A stretch of 64,000 nucleotides of DNA from Alphaproteobacteria bacterium (GTDB lineage Bacteria > Pseudomonadota > Alphaproteobacteria > Rhizobiales > CAJQND01): assembly GCA_024227565.1 (NCBI GenBank), contig JAAEUE010000291.1, forward strand, positions 1-64,000, written 5' to 3'. Below the pieces are notes generated by a model. The model was not told where the DNA came from. It saw only the letters and a program-made list of their open reading frames with translations, and searched no databases. Shown piece after piece: positions 17,601 through 25,307 of this stretch. A program made the translations under genes and the position numbers. Within the stretch, counting starts at the first letter, position 1. The number at the start of each line of letters is the position of its first letter.

Positions 17601-17652
17601 GCAGGACGGAAGTGAAATGAAGTTCCAGGATATTGAATCTATCCAATGGTAA
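14611..17652 (+). CDS. Large RTX protein (hemolysin-type calcium-binding repeats), T1SS cargo
   Basis: A 1013-residue acidic, Cys-free secreted protein. Residues 1-120 are an acidic low-complexity leader. A cadherin/VCBS-like segment follows (~125-180: ADTFSYSIKGGSPEFEVVG). From ~190 to ~930 come GGxGxDxLx nonapeptide arrays in blocks that alternate with a non-RTX spacer containing AGYDRVIVQGKDGIELDMA, present five times. The C-terminal ~85 residues (from GSDLFTFGEGDGSDYVNG to SIQW) form the non-cleaved type I secretion signal region. Calcium would fold the repeats outside the cell. It has no lipase, protease or toxin domain, so an adhesin, matrix or S-layer-like role is more likely. It is divergent from the exporter operon and 160 nt before a TPR-glycosyltransferase-like gene. 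Confidence 0.92.
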   Translation: MSNVNQKADAIGANRVSTGPLEDVPEDAFAALKDGVTDFVLEESPEQREDMVLPDTGNKHDVDGQGDFPEPKDSTALEQQADTARNANEGPSSDFAQDSAANESAPTAPVVATLPEADPDLADTFSYSIKGGSPEFEVVGNEVRIKAGAHISLENTENHTLTIEMKDASGEIREEQVTIKSEDIEKANEIFGTENADLLRGTAENDSIKGLAGNDYLLGNEGNDSLDGGAGNDRLIGGAGADELRGGDGNDLLYADAQDTVVEGGAGYDRVIVRGKDGIELDMAKAGVERVDGGVGDDKIDASGAKSAAVILGKGGDDKIAGGAANDYLHGGDGNDSIDGGAGNDRLIGGAGADELRGGDGNDLLYADAQDTVVEGGAGYDRVIVQGKDGIELDMAKAGIERVDGGVGDDKIDASGAKSAAVILGKGGDDNISGGDANDYLHGGAGNDSIQGGAGNDRLIGGAGNDELSGGVGNDRILGGTGDDSLDGGAGNDRLIGGAGADELRGGDGNDLLYADGHDTVVEGGAGYDRVIVQGKDGIELDMAKAGIERVDGGVGDDKIDASGAKSAAVILGKGGDDKITGGEANDYLNGGAGDDILDGGAGNDRLHGGLGNDEMSGGGGNDRMYGGAGNDSIDGGAGNDRLIGGAGADELRGGDGNDLLYADGQDTVVEGGDGYDRVIVQGKDGIELDMAKAGIERVDGGAGDDKVDASGAKSAAVILGKGGDDNLTGGDANDYLNGGAGDDNLDGGAGNDRLHGGVGNDALSGGAGNDRLHGGAGNDSIDGGAGNDRLIGGAGADELRGGDGNDLLYADGQDTVVDGGAGYDRVIVQGKDGIELDMAEAGIERVDGGAGDDKVDASGADSATVILGKGGDDKITGGDANDYLNGGAGNDSLNGGSGNDRLHGGAGNDELSGGAGNDRSYGGEGSDLFTFGEGDGSDYVNGGAGASWTDTVQLEGGSSLGTFGTDWTINVTQGSVTDQDSNSITLSDDADGVIVLQDGSEMKFQDIESIQW
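15271..17390 (+). repeat. Super-repeat array inside the RTX gene (336/444-bp units)
   Basis: The landmark GACACCGTCGTTGAAGGCGG or a close variant occurs at 15385, 15721, 16165, 16609 and 17053. Spacings are 336, 444, 444 and 444 bp, or 112 and 148 residues. The difference of 108 bp equals four 27-bp nonapeptide repeats. Units are highly similar in DNA, including third positions, which points to recent duplication or gene conversion. Confidence 0.9.
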
Positions 17653-17812
17653 CCACAGCGGCACTGCTCGCCAGCTCGTCATAAATTTGGGAAGTCAGGC
17701 ACGCGCAAGCTTGGATCGTTAACAATTTGGCAATCACTGTTTTTTCTGTGGTTTAGGGCGCGATGATGGCCCAAGCCTGGAGCGGCCTCATATTGTGATC
17801 GGTTTGTGAGCA

Positions 17813-19747
17813 ATGAACCAAGCAGCCCTAAAACCGCGTGCGAATAAGGCGGAACTGCGAAAAACACTTAAGCGCATTAAGGCGCTTTTCAATCAAAACC
17901 GCCTGAAGGACGCCAAGCCGCTCTGCGACAGAGTTTTTGCGCACGGGCTTGATAGCGCGGAATTCCTCCATCTCTATGGTCTGACCCTCAGGGCATGCGA
18001 CAATCTCAACGACGCCCTGTTGAAGACCTACGCTGCGCACGAAAAAAAGCCGACAGATGCAAGGATCCTGAATTCCCTCGGTCTTGTCTTCCTGGATATG
18101 CAAGACACCGAAACCGCGATCACAATGTTCAAGCGCGCAACGGCTGCCGACCAGAAATGCTACAATGCCTGGGAGAACCTGGGCATGGCGCTGAGAAGCA
18201 TGGACCGCTTCAACTCGGCGATATTGGCCTTCACATGCGCCCACCATCTTGATCGCTCCAAGCTGGATCCGCTTTTTAACATCGCGCTCCTGCAAGCCGA
18301 TATGCGCCGGTATGAAGAGTCGGCGAAAATCATGGATGAGCTTCTGGAGAGCCACAAGGACATCACACCCGGCGTGGAGCTCAGGCGCCTGCAAGTGGCC
18401 ATGAAGCTGGAGGACCTGAAGTATGTCGAGCAGCATCAAGACAATATCGACCGGGCAGCTCTAACCGATGAGGAGCAAGACGATCTCGACAGGGTGAAAG
18501 CACAATATCTCGAGGTCTTTGACCGATTTGATGAGGCCATCGAAATCCTCGAAAAGGCGGTTGCGCGCAAAGGCAAACGCCAGTCAGACCTGATTTCGCA
18601 TCTCGGATATTGCTATGGCACGGCAGGGCGGATCGACGATGGCATCGCCACCCTGAAGAACCTGCTGGACGAACACCCCGATCACTACGCCTCACGCTAC
18701 AATCTTTCCCTGCTGCAATTTAGGAAAGGCGACGTTGCAGACGGATTTGAAAACTACGAAACCCGCTGGCAGTTTCGGGCGTTTCCCTCCAAACGCCGGA
18801 AGTTTGACGCTCCGATCTGGCGGGGCGAACCGGTTGAAGGCAAAAACGTTCTGGTTTGGCGCGAACAAGGCCTCGGCGATGAAGTGCGCTATGCGTCTCT
18901 TCTCCCCGAGCTGCAAAAAAGAGGGTGTTCGATCACTTTTGAATGCACACCCAAACTGATCCCCCTTTGGGAGGCCACTTTTCCCTGGGCTCGCATCCGC
19001 CCGGAAGGCGAAGAGCTCTGCCTGCAAGAGCCCGAGTATGCCGAATTCGATTACCAGGTTCCAATCGGCTCCCTTGGTTATGTGTTCCGCAAGTCCATTG
19101 CCGATTTCGATGAGAACCAGAAATCTTGGATTGCACGAGATCATGATGCCGAATCCCAGCTTCGAACCCAGCTCGCCGTCCAACCCAATGAGCTGCTCAT
19201 TGGGGTTTGCTGGCGATCGATGAATCAGATCGCCTCACGCGACAAAGTCTTCTTGAACTGCGAACAGCTGGCGGCCTTCAAGGACCTGCCGAATGCCCGC
19301 TGGCTCAACCTTCAGTATGCCAGTGCGCAAGAAGAAATTGACACCATGCGCAAGGGCGGTCTCGATATGCATCACTATGTGGATCTAGATCAAAAGAATG
19401 ACCTGGTCGGCGCCTGCAATCTGCTTGGCGCGTGCGATCTGATCATCTCCGTGGGCGGCTCCGTGGGTGATCTCGCCGGCGGTGTCGGGACCCCATTGGT
19501 CTATATGACCCGCGAACAGTCAGAGGCTTTCCTGGGCACCGATCATGTGCCTTGGTTCGTGAACTGCAAATCCTATCCGATACCGGCTTACAAGTCCGAC
19601 GAGACAATTGCGAGGATCGTGAAGGACTGGCCGTCCATCGCACAGTGGGCCGAAGATCAAAAACCCGAGGATAGAAAAGCCTCCGCCTCTGCCAGCGCAC
19701 CGCGCCTGGACCTTGAATATCCACTTTCCCGCCGGGGATCGCCATGA
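17813..19747 (+). CDS. TPR protein with glycosyltransferase (GT9/OGT-like) C-terminal domain
   Basis: A 644-residue cytoplasmic protein. Residues ~10-330 are tetratricopeptide repeats (examples: ARILNSLGLVFLDMQDTETA, NAWENLGMALRSMDRFNSAI). The C-terminal half carries the fold usually annotated as TPR-linked glycosyltransferase: VWREQGLGDEVRYASLLPEL, then IGVCWRSMNQ and CDLIISVGGSVGDLAGGVGTP, a likely nucleotide-sugar-binding loop. Its stop overlaps the neuB start (ATGA), so it belongs to the nonulosonate operon. The inferred role is transfer of the sugar made by the downstream genes onto protein, with the TPRs choosing the acceptor. The neighbouring RTX protein, or flagellin encoded elsewhere, are candidates. 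Neither donor nor acceptor can be proved from sequence. Confidence 0.8.
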   Translation: MNQAALKPRANKAELRKTLKRIKALFNQNRLKDAKPLCDRVFAHGLDSAEFLHLYGLTLRACDNLNDALLKTYAAHEKKPTDARILNSLGLVFLDMQDTETAITMFKRATAADQKCYNAWENLGMALRSMDRFNSAILAFTCAHHLDRSKLDPLFNIALLQADMRRYEESAKIMDELLESHKDITPGVELRRLQVAMKLEDLKYVEQHQDNIDRAALTDEEQDDLDRVKAQYLEVFDRFDEAIEILEKAVARKGKRQSDLISHLGYCYGTAGRIDDGIATLKNLLDEHPDHYASRYNLSLLQFRKGDVADGFENYETRWQFRAFPSKRRKFDAPIWRGEPVEGKNVLVWREQGLGDEVRYASLLPELQKRGCSITFECTPKLIPLWEATFPWARIRPEGEELCLQEPEYAEFDYQVPIGSLGYVFRKSIADFDENQKSWIARDHDAESQLRTQLAVQPNELLIGVCWRSMNQIASRDKVFLNCEQLAAFKDLPNARWLNLQYASAQEEIDTMRKGGLDMHHYVDLDQKNDLVGACNLLGACDLIISVGGSVGDLAGGVGTPLVYMTREQSEAFLGTDHVPWFVNCKSYPIPAYKSDETIARIVKDWPSIAQWAEDQKPEDRKASASASAPRLDLEYPLSRRGSP

Positions 19748-20784
19748 GAATTGCCCACCGAGAAATCGGACCTGACCATCCCCCCCTGGTGATTGCCGAA
19801 ATCGGCATCAACCACGGCGGTGATCTCGATGTGGCCGAGCATATGGTTGGTCTGGCCGCCCAATCTGGCGCCGAATGCGTCAAGCATCAGACACACTTCA
19901 TCGAAGACGAGATGACAGAGGAAGCCAAGTCGATCTTCCCGCCCAATGCCGATATGTCCATCTGGGAGGTGATGCAAAATTATTCCCTGTCGGCCGACGA
20001 TGAAATAGCGCTGAAGGGCTACGCTGAATCCTTGGGGCTGATCTATCTTTCAACCCCATTCTCGCGGCAGGCTGCAAATTTTCTAGTCGAAATCGGTGTG
20101 CCCGCGTTCAAGATCGGCTCCGGCGAAGTCGATAACCTTCCATTGATCCGCCATATCGCCAATTTCGGCAAACCGATCATCATGTCCACAGGCATGCAAT
20201 CTATCGCAACCCTCGGCCGTTCGGTTGAGATCCTTGAGAGCTCCAACGTTCCTTTTGCGCTGTTGGAATGTACCAACCTCTATCCCTCGCCGCCTGAAAT
20301 TGTCTCCCTCCAAGGCATTGGTGAACTCAGGCAGGCGTTCCCCCGCGCGACAATCGGGTTTTCAGATCACTCAATCGGCCCAACGATGGCACTCGCAGCC
20401 GTCGCCCTGGGGGCCTGCATTGTCGAGAGGCACTTCACCGACACGCGCCACAGAAGCGGACCTGACATTTCCTGCTCAATGGATCCGGCAGAGCTGCGGT
20501 TTCTCGTGGACCGATCCCAGGAAGTTCACACAGCCTTGTGTAACCCCAAGGAACGCACAAAGGCAGAAGAACCGGTCTATCGATTTGCACGCTCGTCAAT
20601 TGTCGCAGACCGGGATCTCCAAAAAGGGCACCTGATCGAGGAAGCCGATATTTGGGCGCGGCGTCCAGGAACAGGTGAAATCCCCGGCTTTGAATTTGAC
20701 AAAGTCGTCGGCCAACGACTGGCACGTGCAGTGAGCCGAAACACCCAACTTTCCTGGCCGGACTTTGAGCAGATAGAGCACTGA
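19744..20784 (+). CDS. neuB: Nonulosonic acid synthase (NeuB/LegI family)
   Basis: A 346-residue enzyme that would condense phosphoenolpyruvate with a 6-carbon amino sugar (ManNAc, or 2,4-diacetamido-2,4,6-trideoxymannose in the legionaminic branch) to a 9-carbon nonulosonic acid. The TIM-barrel start VIAEIGINHGGD, KHQTHF, KIGSGEVDNLPLI and STGMQSIATL are family blocks. The C-terminal SAF (antifreeze-like) domain begins near residue 285 (RSSIVADRDLQKG). The start overlaps the TPR gene by 4 nt, and neuC follows after 3 nt. With NeuC beside it, a sialic or legionaminic product is favoured over pseudaminic acid; the family alone does not separate LegI from NeuB. Confidence 0.9.
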   Translation: MRIAHREIGPDHPPLVIAEIGINHGGDLDVAEHMVGLAAQSGAECVKHQTHFIEDEMTEEAKSIFPPNADMSIWEVMQNYSLSADDEIALKGYAESLGLIYLSTPFSRQAANFLVEIGVPAFKIGSGEVDNLPLIRHIANFGKPIIMSTGMQSIATLGRSVEILESSNVPFALLECTNLYPSPPEIVSLQGIGELRQAFPRATIGFSDHSIGPTMALAAVALGACIVERHFTDTRHRSGPDISCSMDPAELRFLVDRSQEVHTALCNPKERTKAEEPVYRFARSSIVADRDLQKGHLIEEADIWARRPGTGEIPGFEFDKVVGQRLARAVSRNTQLSWPDFEQIEH

Positions 20785-20787
20785 GAA

Positions 20788-21939
20788 ATGCTCCAGAAGG
20801 TTCCAGTTCAGTCAAAAGACATCCTGTTTGTCACAGGCACAAGGGCAGATTTCGGCAAGCTGGAGCCACTCGCCATTGAAGCATGTTGCGCAGGCTTCCC
20901 GGTGTCGTTCTTTGTCACCGGCATGCACATGATGGAGAAGTACGGGCTCACAAAAACAGAAGTTCATCGCAGCGGCCGGTTCAACGTCGTTGAGTACATC
21001 AACCAACGCAGCGAAGACCCTCAGGATCTTGTGTTGGCAAAAACAATTATCGGTTTCTCAGACTTCCTTCAGGAGATGCGTCCAGATCTGGTGGTGGTGC
21101 ATGGTGACCGCGTCGAGGCCCTTGCCTGCGCCCTGGTTTGCTCAATGAACTACATACGGTGCGCCCACATCGAAGGCGGAGAAGTTTCCGGCACGATTGA
21201 CGAGATCTTCAGGCACTGCAACACCAAGCTGTCATCTATGCATTTGGTCTCGTCCGATGTCGCGCTCGAGCGGGTCATGCGCCTGGGTGAACCGCGCTCC
21301 TCCGTAGAGGTTATCGGGTCCCCTGAGCTGGACATTCATGCCCGGCCCTCAGGTGTGTCATTGGACGAGGTGCGCGAGCGATATGAAGTCACCTCAGACG
21401 ACTACGGCATATGCATCTTCCATCCGGTGACCTCAGAGGCTGACAACATAGGCGCTCAGGCAGAGGCTCTGTTTTCCTCTTTGATGGATTCACAACGCTA
21501 TTTCGTTGTGATTCTGCCAAACAACGATCCGGGCGCAAGTGAGATTTTGCACCATATTGATCGGCTGCCCGCTGCTCGGTTCCGCGTGCTGCCGTCCATG
21601 CGGTTTCGCTATTTCTCTGAGTTGCTGAAAAACGCGCAGGTCCTGATCGGCAATTCCAGCGCCGGGGTTCGAGAGGCGCCCTATTTGGGCATCGCGTCGC
21701 TGGATCTTGGAACACGCCAGACCAAACGTACCTTCGCTCCCTCTGTCAGCAAGGCTTGCGCCTTTGATCGGGCCGCGATTGCAGACTTCATTGCACACGA
21801 ATGGGGAAAGCGGCACCCGTGTGACAATTCCTTTGGAACCGGAACAGCGTCCGGGAAGTTCCGGGATCTTCTGTTGTCAGCCGAATTCTGGAGCAGGCCC
21901 ATGCAGAAATATTTTGCCGATGAGGCCGTAGATGCTTGA
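20788..21939 (+). CDS. neuC: UDP-GlcNAc-type 2-epimerase, hydrolysing (NeuC/LegG family)
   Basis: A 383-residue GT-B-fold epimerase that releases the 2-epimerised amino sugar (ManNAc or its 4-amino-6-deoxy analogue) from UDP for NeuB. Visible blocks are ILFVTGTRADFGKLEPL, VVHGDRVEALACAL, HIEGGEVSGTIDEIFRH, HPVTSE and LIGNSSAGVREAPYLG, the last being the UDP/active-site loop. It lies between neuB and neuA with an 8-nt overlap onto neuA. Making the legionaminic precursor would also need LegB, LegC and LegH (dehydratase, aminotransferase, acetyltransferase), none of which is in this window. Confidence 0.9.
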   Translation: MLQKVPVQSKDILFVTGTRADFGKLEPLAIEACCAGFPVSFFVTGMHMMEKYGLTKTEVHRSGRFNVVEYINQRSEDPQDLVLAKTIIGFSDFLQEMRPDLVVVHGDRVEALACALVCSMNYIRCAHIEGGEVSGTIDEIFRHCNTKLSSMHLVSSDVALERVMRLGEPRSSVEVIGSPELDIHARPSGVSLDEVRERYEVTSDDYGICIFHPVTSEADNIGAQAEALFSSLMDSQRYFVVILPNNDPGASEILHHIDRLPAARFRVLPSMRFRYFSELLKNAQVLIGNSSAGVREAPYLGIASLDLGTRQTKRTFAPSVSKACAFDRAAIADFIAHEWGKRHPCDNSFGTGTASGKFRDLLLSAEFWSRPMQKYFADEAVDA

Positions 21940-22642
21940 GGCAGCTCACGGCAATGCAATGGCGATTATCCCTCTGAGAGCCGGCTCAAAGGGGTTGCCG
22001 GGGAAAAACATCCGTCCCTTGGCGGGCAAGCCGCTTTATCTTCACAGCGTCGATCAAGCGCTGCGTGTGGTTGGGCACTGTGCCATTTCAACCGATATCT
22101 CCGATGTCTTGTGTGGTGATTACTCACCGGCCTGCCGGCTGGTGGCACGCCCGCCAGAGTTGGCGCAAGATCAAACACCAATTGCACCGGTATTGATGCA
22201 TGTGTTCGAGCATCTCAAACAGCAAGACGCTTTGCCGAAGATTGCGGTTCTTTTGCAGGCCACCTCCCCCTTGCGCCGGGATGAGGACATTCGAGATGCA
22301 ATTGCTCTCTATAAGTCGGGCCGGTTTGAGCTTGTGATGTCCGTGGTCAAAACAGATCCGGGAATTCTGAAGTACGGCTTTGCAAAGAGCGGCCGTTTCA
22401 CCCCGGTTTCTTCTCCTGAATTTTGTTTTTCCAACCGCCAGTCATTACCTGAAATCGTTCGCCCCAATGGCGCAGTTTATGTCTTTTCCCCACAGATGTT
22501 CATGCAGAACGGCAGTCTGGCCACTCAATCGATTGGTTCGATTGAGATGCCAGAGACCCATTCCATAGACATCGACACCATTGCGGATCTGAAAGCTGCA
22601 GAGGAGTTCCTCCTACGGCCTTCATTTTCCAAGGCAAGCTAG
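21932..22642 (+). CDS. neuA: Acylneuraminate/legionaminate cytidylyltransferase (NeuA/LegF family)
   Basis: A 236-residue CMP-sugar synthetase that activates the nonulosonic acid with CTP. The N-terminal nucleotide-binding motif is AIIPLRAGSKGLPGKNIRPL; LLQATSPLRRDEDI and RPNGAVYVF follow at the usual spacing, with an Asp pair near the end (SIDIDTIADL). The ATG at 21932 overlaps the neuC stop by 8 nt; the internal ATG at 21959 (MAIIPLRAG) would match the usual family start and is a real alternative. HisF-like follows after 10 nt. Confidence 0.9.
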   Translation: MLEAAHGNAMAIIPLRAGSKGLPGKNIRPLAGKPLYLHSVDQALRVVGHCAISTDISDVLCGDYSPACRLVARPPELAQDQTPIAPVLMHVFEHLKQQDALPKIAVLLQATSPLRRDEDIRDAIALYKSGRFELVMSVVKTDPGILKYGFAKSGRFTPVSSPEFCFSNRQSLPEIVRPNGAVYVFSPQMFMQNGSLATQSIGSIEMPETHSIDIDTIADLKAAEEFLLRPSFSKAS

Positions 22643-22652
22643 GCGGTGAAGC

Positions 22653-23408
22653 ATGCGCATTATCGCCAGGCTTGATGTGAAAAACGAATGGGTGATCAAA
22701 GGCATTCAAATGGAAGGCTTGCGGAAGGTCGGCGCGCCGATAGAGCTCGCGCAAGCCTATTACGAGGCCGGTGCACACGAACTCATTTTCATGGACGCGG
22801 TGGCAAGTCTCTACGACCGCAACAATCTGTTCCACATTATCGAGAAGGCTTGCGAGAACGTCTTCATTCCAATCAGCATCGGCGGCGGCCTTCGCAGCAT
22901 CGAAGATGTGTCAGACGCGCTCTCAGCGGGCGCTGACAAGGTGGCAATCAATACAGGCGCCGTGAACAACCTTTCATTGGTGAGCGAGGTTGCAAATCGG
23001 TTTGGTTCCCAATGCATTATGGGATCCATTGAGGCGAAACGACAACCTGACGGATCCTGGCAGGCCTATATCGACAATGGCCGTGAACCCACCGGTCTTG
23101 ACGTCCTCGATTGGGTTCAAAAGCTTGAAGCGGCAGGGGTTGGCGAGATTCTGTTGACCTCGGTCGATCAGGATGGAACACGCCGGGGTTTCGACCTTGA
23201 TCTCCTTGCGTCGGTCAACTCAGCAACATCACGCCCGGTCATTCTGAGCGGCGGATACGGTGAACCCAAGCATTTGGCCGCATTGCAGGACCACGGACAG
23301 GCACCAAGTGCAATAGCAGTTGCCTCGGTGCTCCATTACAATCAGGCAAATCCTTCAGAATTGATCCAGCTTGCAGCTGATTTGACCAGCACGGCCATGG
23401 CAGCATGA
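22653..23408 (+). CDS. HisF-like cyclase subunit paired with sugar amidotransferase
   Basis: A 251-residue TIM barrel of the HisF family. Key aspartates are present: Asp8 in ARLDVKN and the second in LLTSVDQDGTRRGFD. The loop VPISIGGG-like (IPISIGGGLRSIEDV) and VILSGGYG phosphate sites are also visible. It is not expected to serve histidine synthesis. HisF/HisH paralogues with a WbpG/PseA-type enzyme form an ammonia channel for amidino sugars in Pseudomonas O-antigen and in Campylobacter and Legionella nonulosonate clusters. Its stop overlaps the HisH-like start (ATGA). Confidence 0.87.
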   Translation: MRIIARLDVKNEWVIKGIQMEGLRKVGAPIELAQAYYEAGAHELIFMDAVASLYDRNNLFHIIEKACENVFIPISIGGGLRSIEDVSDALSAGADKVAINTGAVNNLSLVSEVANRFGSQCIMGSIEAKRQPDGSWQAYIDNGREPTGLDVLDWVQKLEAAGVGEILLTSVDQDGTRRGFDLDLLASVNSATSRPVILSGGYGEPKHLAALQDHGQAPSAIAVASVLHYNQANPSELIQLAADLTSTAMAA

Positions 23409-24040
23409 ACAGAGTTGGCGTGATCGATTACGGCGTGGGGAATTTGCGCAGCGTTGCAAATGCCCTTCGGCACGTCGGAGCCGAGCCCGTGGTTTCAGAT
23501 GACGCGGACACCTTGATGGCGTGCGAGCGAATAGTCTTTCCCGGTGTTGGCGCGTTCGCATATGGCAAAGAGGCCCTCTGCGCAAAGCAGCTCCACAATG
23601 TGGTGCTTGACGCGGTTGCTTGTGAAAAACCTTTGCTCGCCATTTGCGTCGGCATGCAGCTGATGTTCGAGCACTCGAGCGAGTTTGGAGAGCATGAAGG
23701 CTTGGGTGTAATCCCCGGCCGAATTGAAAAATTTGGTGCGTGCGCTGCGGACGCACCGCCCTTGCGCCTGCCCAATGTGGGCTGGCTTCCAATAGGTCCT
23801 TCGCAGGAAGCTGAAGGCCTTGCCGGCAAACTTTTGGAAGATGTGACCGCGGATTCGCGCTTCTACTTCGTTCATTCCTACTACGCCCAAAGCGCCAGTC
23901 CTCATGCGGTGGCAACATCGCAGTATGGCGGGCAGACCTTTGCCGCAGCCGTCGGAAAAGGGTCGATGTTCGCAACACAGTTCCATCCAGAAAAGAGCGG
24001 ACCGGATGGGCTGAAAATGCTCAAAAAATTTGTCAATTGA
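23405..24040 (+). CDS. HisH-like glutamine amidotransferase subunit
   Basis: A 211-residue class I glutaminase. The triad is Cys81 (AICVGMQLMFE) with His194 and Glu196 (FHPEKSG). The oxyanion region FPGVGAF is also seen. It would hydrolyse glutamine and pass ammonia through the HisF-like barrel to the sugar amidotransferase next door. Overlap of 4 nt with the HisF-like gene and 13 nt to the amidotransferase start indicate one operon. Its placement outside a his operon argues for the sugar-modification role. Confidence 0.88.
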   Translation: MNRVGVIDYGVGNLRSVANALRHVGAEPVVSDDADTLMACERIVFPGVGAFAYGKEALCAKQLHNVVLDAVACEKPLLAICVGMQLMFEHSSEFGEHEGLGVIPGRIEKFGACAADAPPLRLPNVGWLPIGPSQEAEGLAGKLLEDVTADSRFYFVHSYYAQSASPHAVATSQYGGQTFAAAVGKGSMFATQFHPEKSGPDGLKMLKKFVN

Positions 24041-24053
24041 TGAGAGGCAAGCT

Positions 24054-25268
24054 GTGACAATGCAATTACCTGTTGCCTACTACGGCCTGCCGCCAAAGGT
24101 GAGATTTTGCAAATCTTGCGTCATTTCCAATCAGCGTCCGAATTCAACGGTCGAATTCAAACACACCAAAGATGAAGCTAAAGCCACGATAGGCTTTGGC
24201 GACGACGGGATCTGCGATGCCTGCCGCTATAGCCAGACAAAAGAGCATCAGATTGATTGGGAAAAGCGCGAAGATCAGCTTGTCGCCGTGCTGGACCGAT
24301 ACAGGAAAAAGGATGGCGGGTATGACGTGGTTGTTCCGGGCAGCGGAGGCAAAGACAGCGCCTTCACGTCTCACGTTCTGAAATACCGCTATGGAATGAA
24401 CCCGCTAACCGTCACGTGGGCACCCCATCTCTATACGGACATAGGTTGGAAAAATTTTGAAGCGTGGTGTCATGTTGGCGGACATGACAACATCCTATTC
24501 ACACCGAACGGCAAGCTCCACCGACTGCTCACCAGACTGGCATTCACCAATCTGCTCCATCCGTTTCAGCCGTTCATTGTCGGCCAACGCATTATTGGCC
24601 CGCTCATGGCGGCGAAGTTCGGGGTTGAATTGGTGATGTATGGAGAAAACCAGGCAGAGTACGGCAACAATCCAGACGACAACTATGTCCCAACCATGGA
24701 CCGGAAATTTTTCACCGGCCAAGACCCCTACGAAATGATGCTGGGCGGTGTGTCGGTTAAGCAAATCATCGAAGAGCACGGTTACACGATAAATGACTTT
24801 GCCCCATACGTTCCTCCAAACGCCGACGACCTGGAACGCAAAGGCGTAGAGGTGCACTACCTGGGCTACTATCTGAAGTGGGATCCGCAGGAATGCTATT
24901 ACTACGCGGCTGAGAACACCGGCTTCCAGGCGAACTCGGAGCGGACCCCGGGCAGCTATTCAAAATATTCGAGCATCGATGACAAGATCGACATGTTCCA
25001 CTATTTCACGACCTTGATAAAATTCGGCATCGGGCGCGCAACTTATGACGCCGCGCAAGAGGTTCGAAACGGCAAGATTACCCGCGATGAAGCGGTGCAC
25101 CTGGTGAAGAAATACGATCAGGAGTTTCCAGATCGATACTATGCCGATTTTCTCGATTATATCGGCCTGACCAAGGACGAATTTTGGGAAACAGTTGACC
25201 GATTCCGCTCACCGCATCTCTGGGCGAGAACAGATGATCAATGGACCCTCATGCACCAAGTTCGATAA
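24054..25268 (+). CDS. N-acetyl sugar amidotransferase (WbpG/PseA family)
   Basis: A ~404-residue ATP-pyrophosphatase-type enzyme. Near the N-terminus are two Cys pairs (FCKSCV and CDACRY) typical of the family. The PP-loop is VVPGSGGKDSAF at about residue 95. These proteins convert an N-acetyl group of a sugar or nonulosonic acid to an acetamidino group, taking ammonia from the HisH/HisF pair. The GTG at 24054 is chosen because GAGAGG lies 7 nt upstream; ATG at 24060 is the alternative. In this operon the product is inferred to be a CMP-linked, amidino-modified legionaminic-like acid. Confidence 0.88.
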   Translation: MTMQLPVAYYGLPPKVRFCKSCVISNQRPNSTVEFKHTKDEAKATIGFGDDGICDACRYSQTKEHQIDWEKREDQLVAVLDRYRKKDGGYDVVVPGSGGKDSAFTSHVLKYRYGMNPLTVTWAPHLYTDIGWKNFEAWCHVGGHDNILFTPNGKLHRLLTRLAFTNLLHPFQPFIVGQRIIGPLMAAKFGVELVMYGENQAEYGNNPDDNYVPTMDRKFFTGQDPYEMMLGGVSVKQIIEEHGYTINDFAPYVPPNADDLERKGVEVHYLGYYLKWDPQECYYYAAENTGFQANSERTPGSYSKYSSIDDKIDMFHYFTTLIKFGIGRATYDAAQEVRNGKITRDEAVHLVKKYDQEFPDRYYADFLDYIGLTKDEFWETVDRFRSPHLWARTDDQWTLMHQVR

Positions 25269-25307
25269 TTCGCCTAGCGCGCAAACCAACTGGAAGATGA
25301 GACAAAC

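Noticed and set aside
22653-24040. HisF and HisH as part of histidine biosynthesis
   Set aside because: No other his gene is present, and the pair is coupled to a WbpG/PseA-type amidotransferase and neuA, the known setting for sugar-amidating paralogues.
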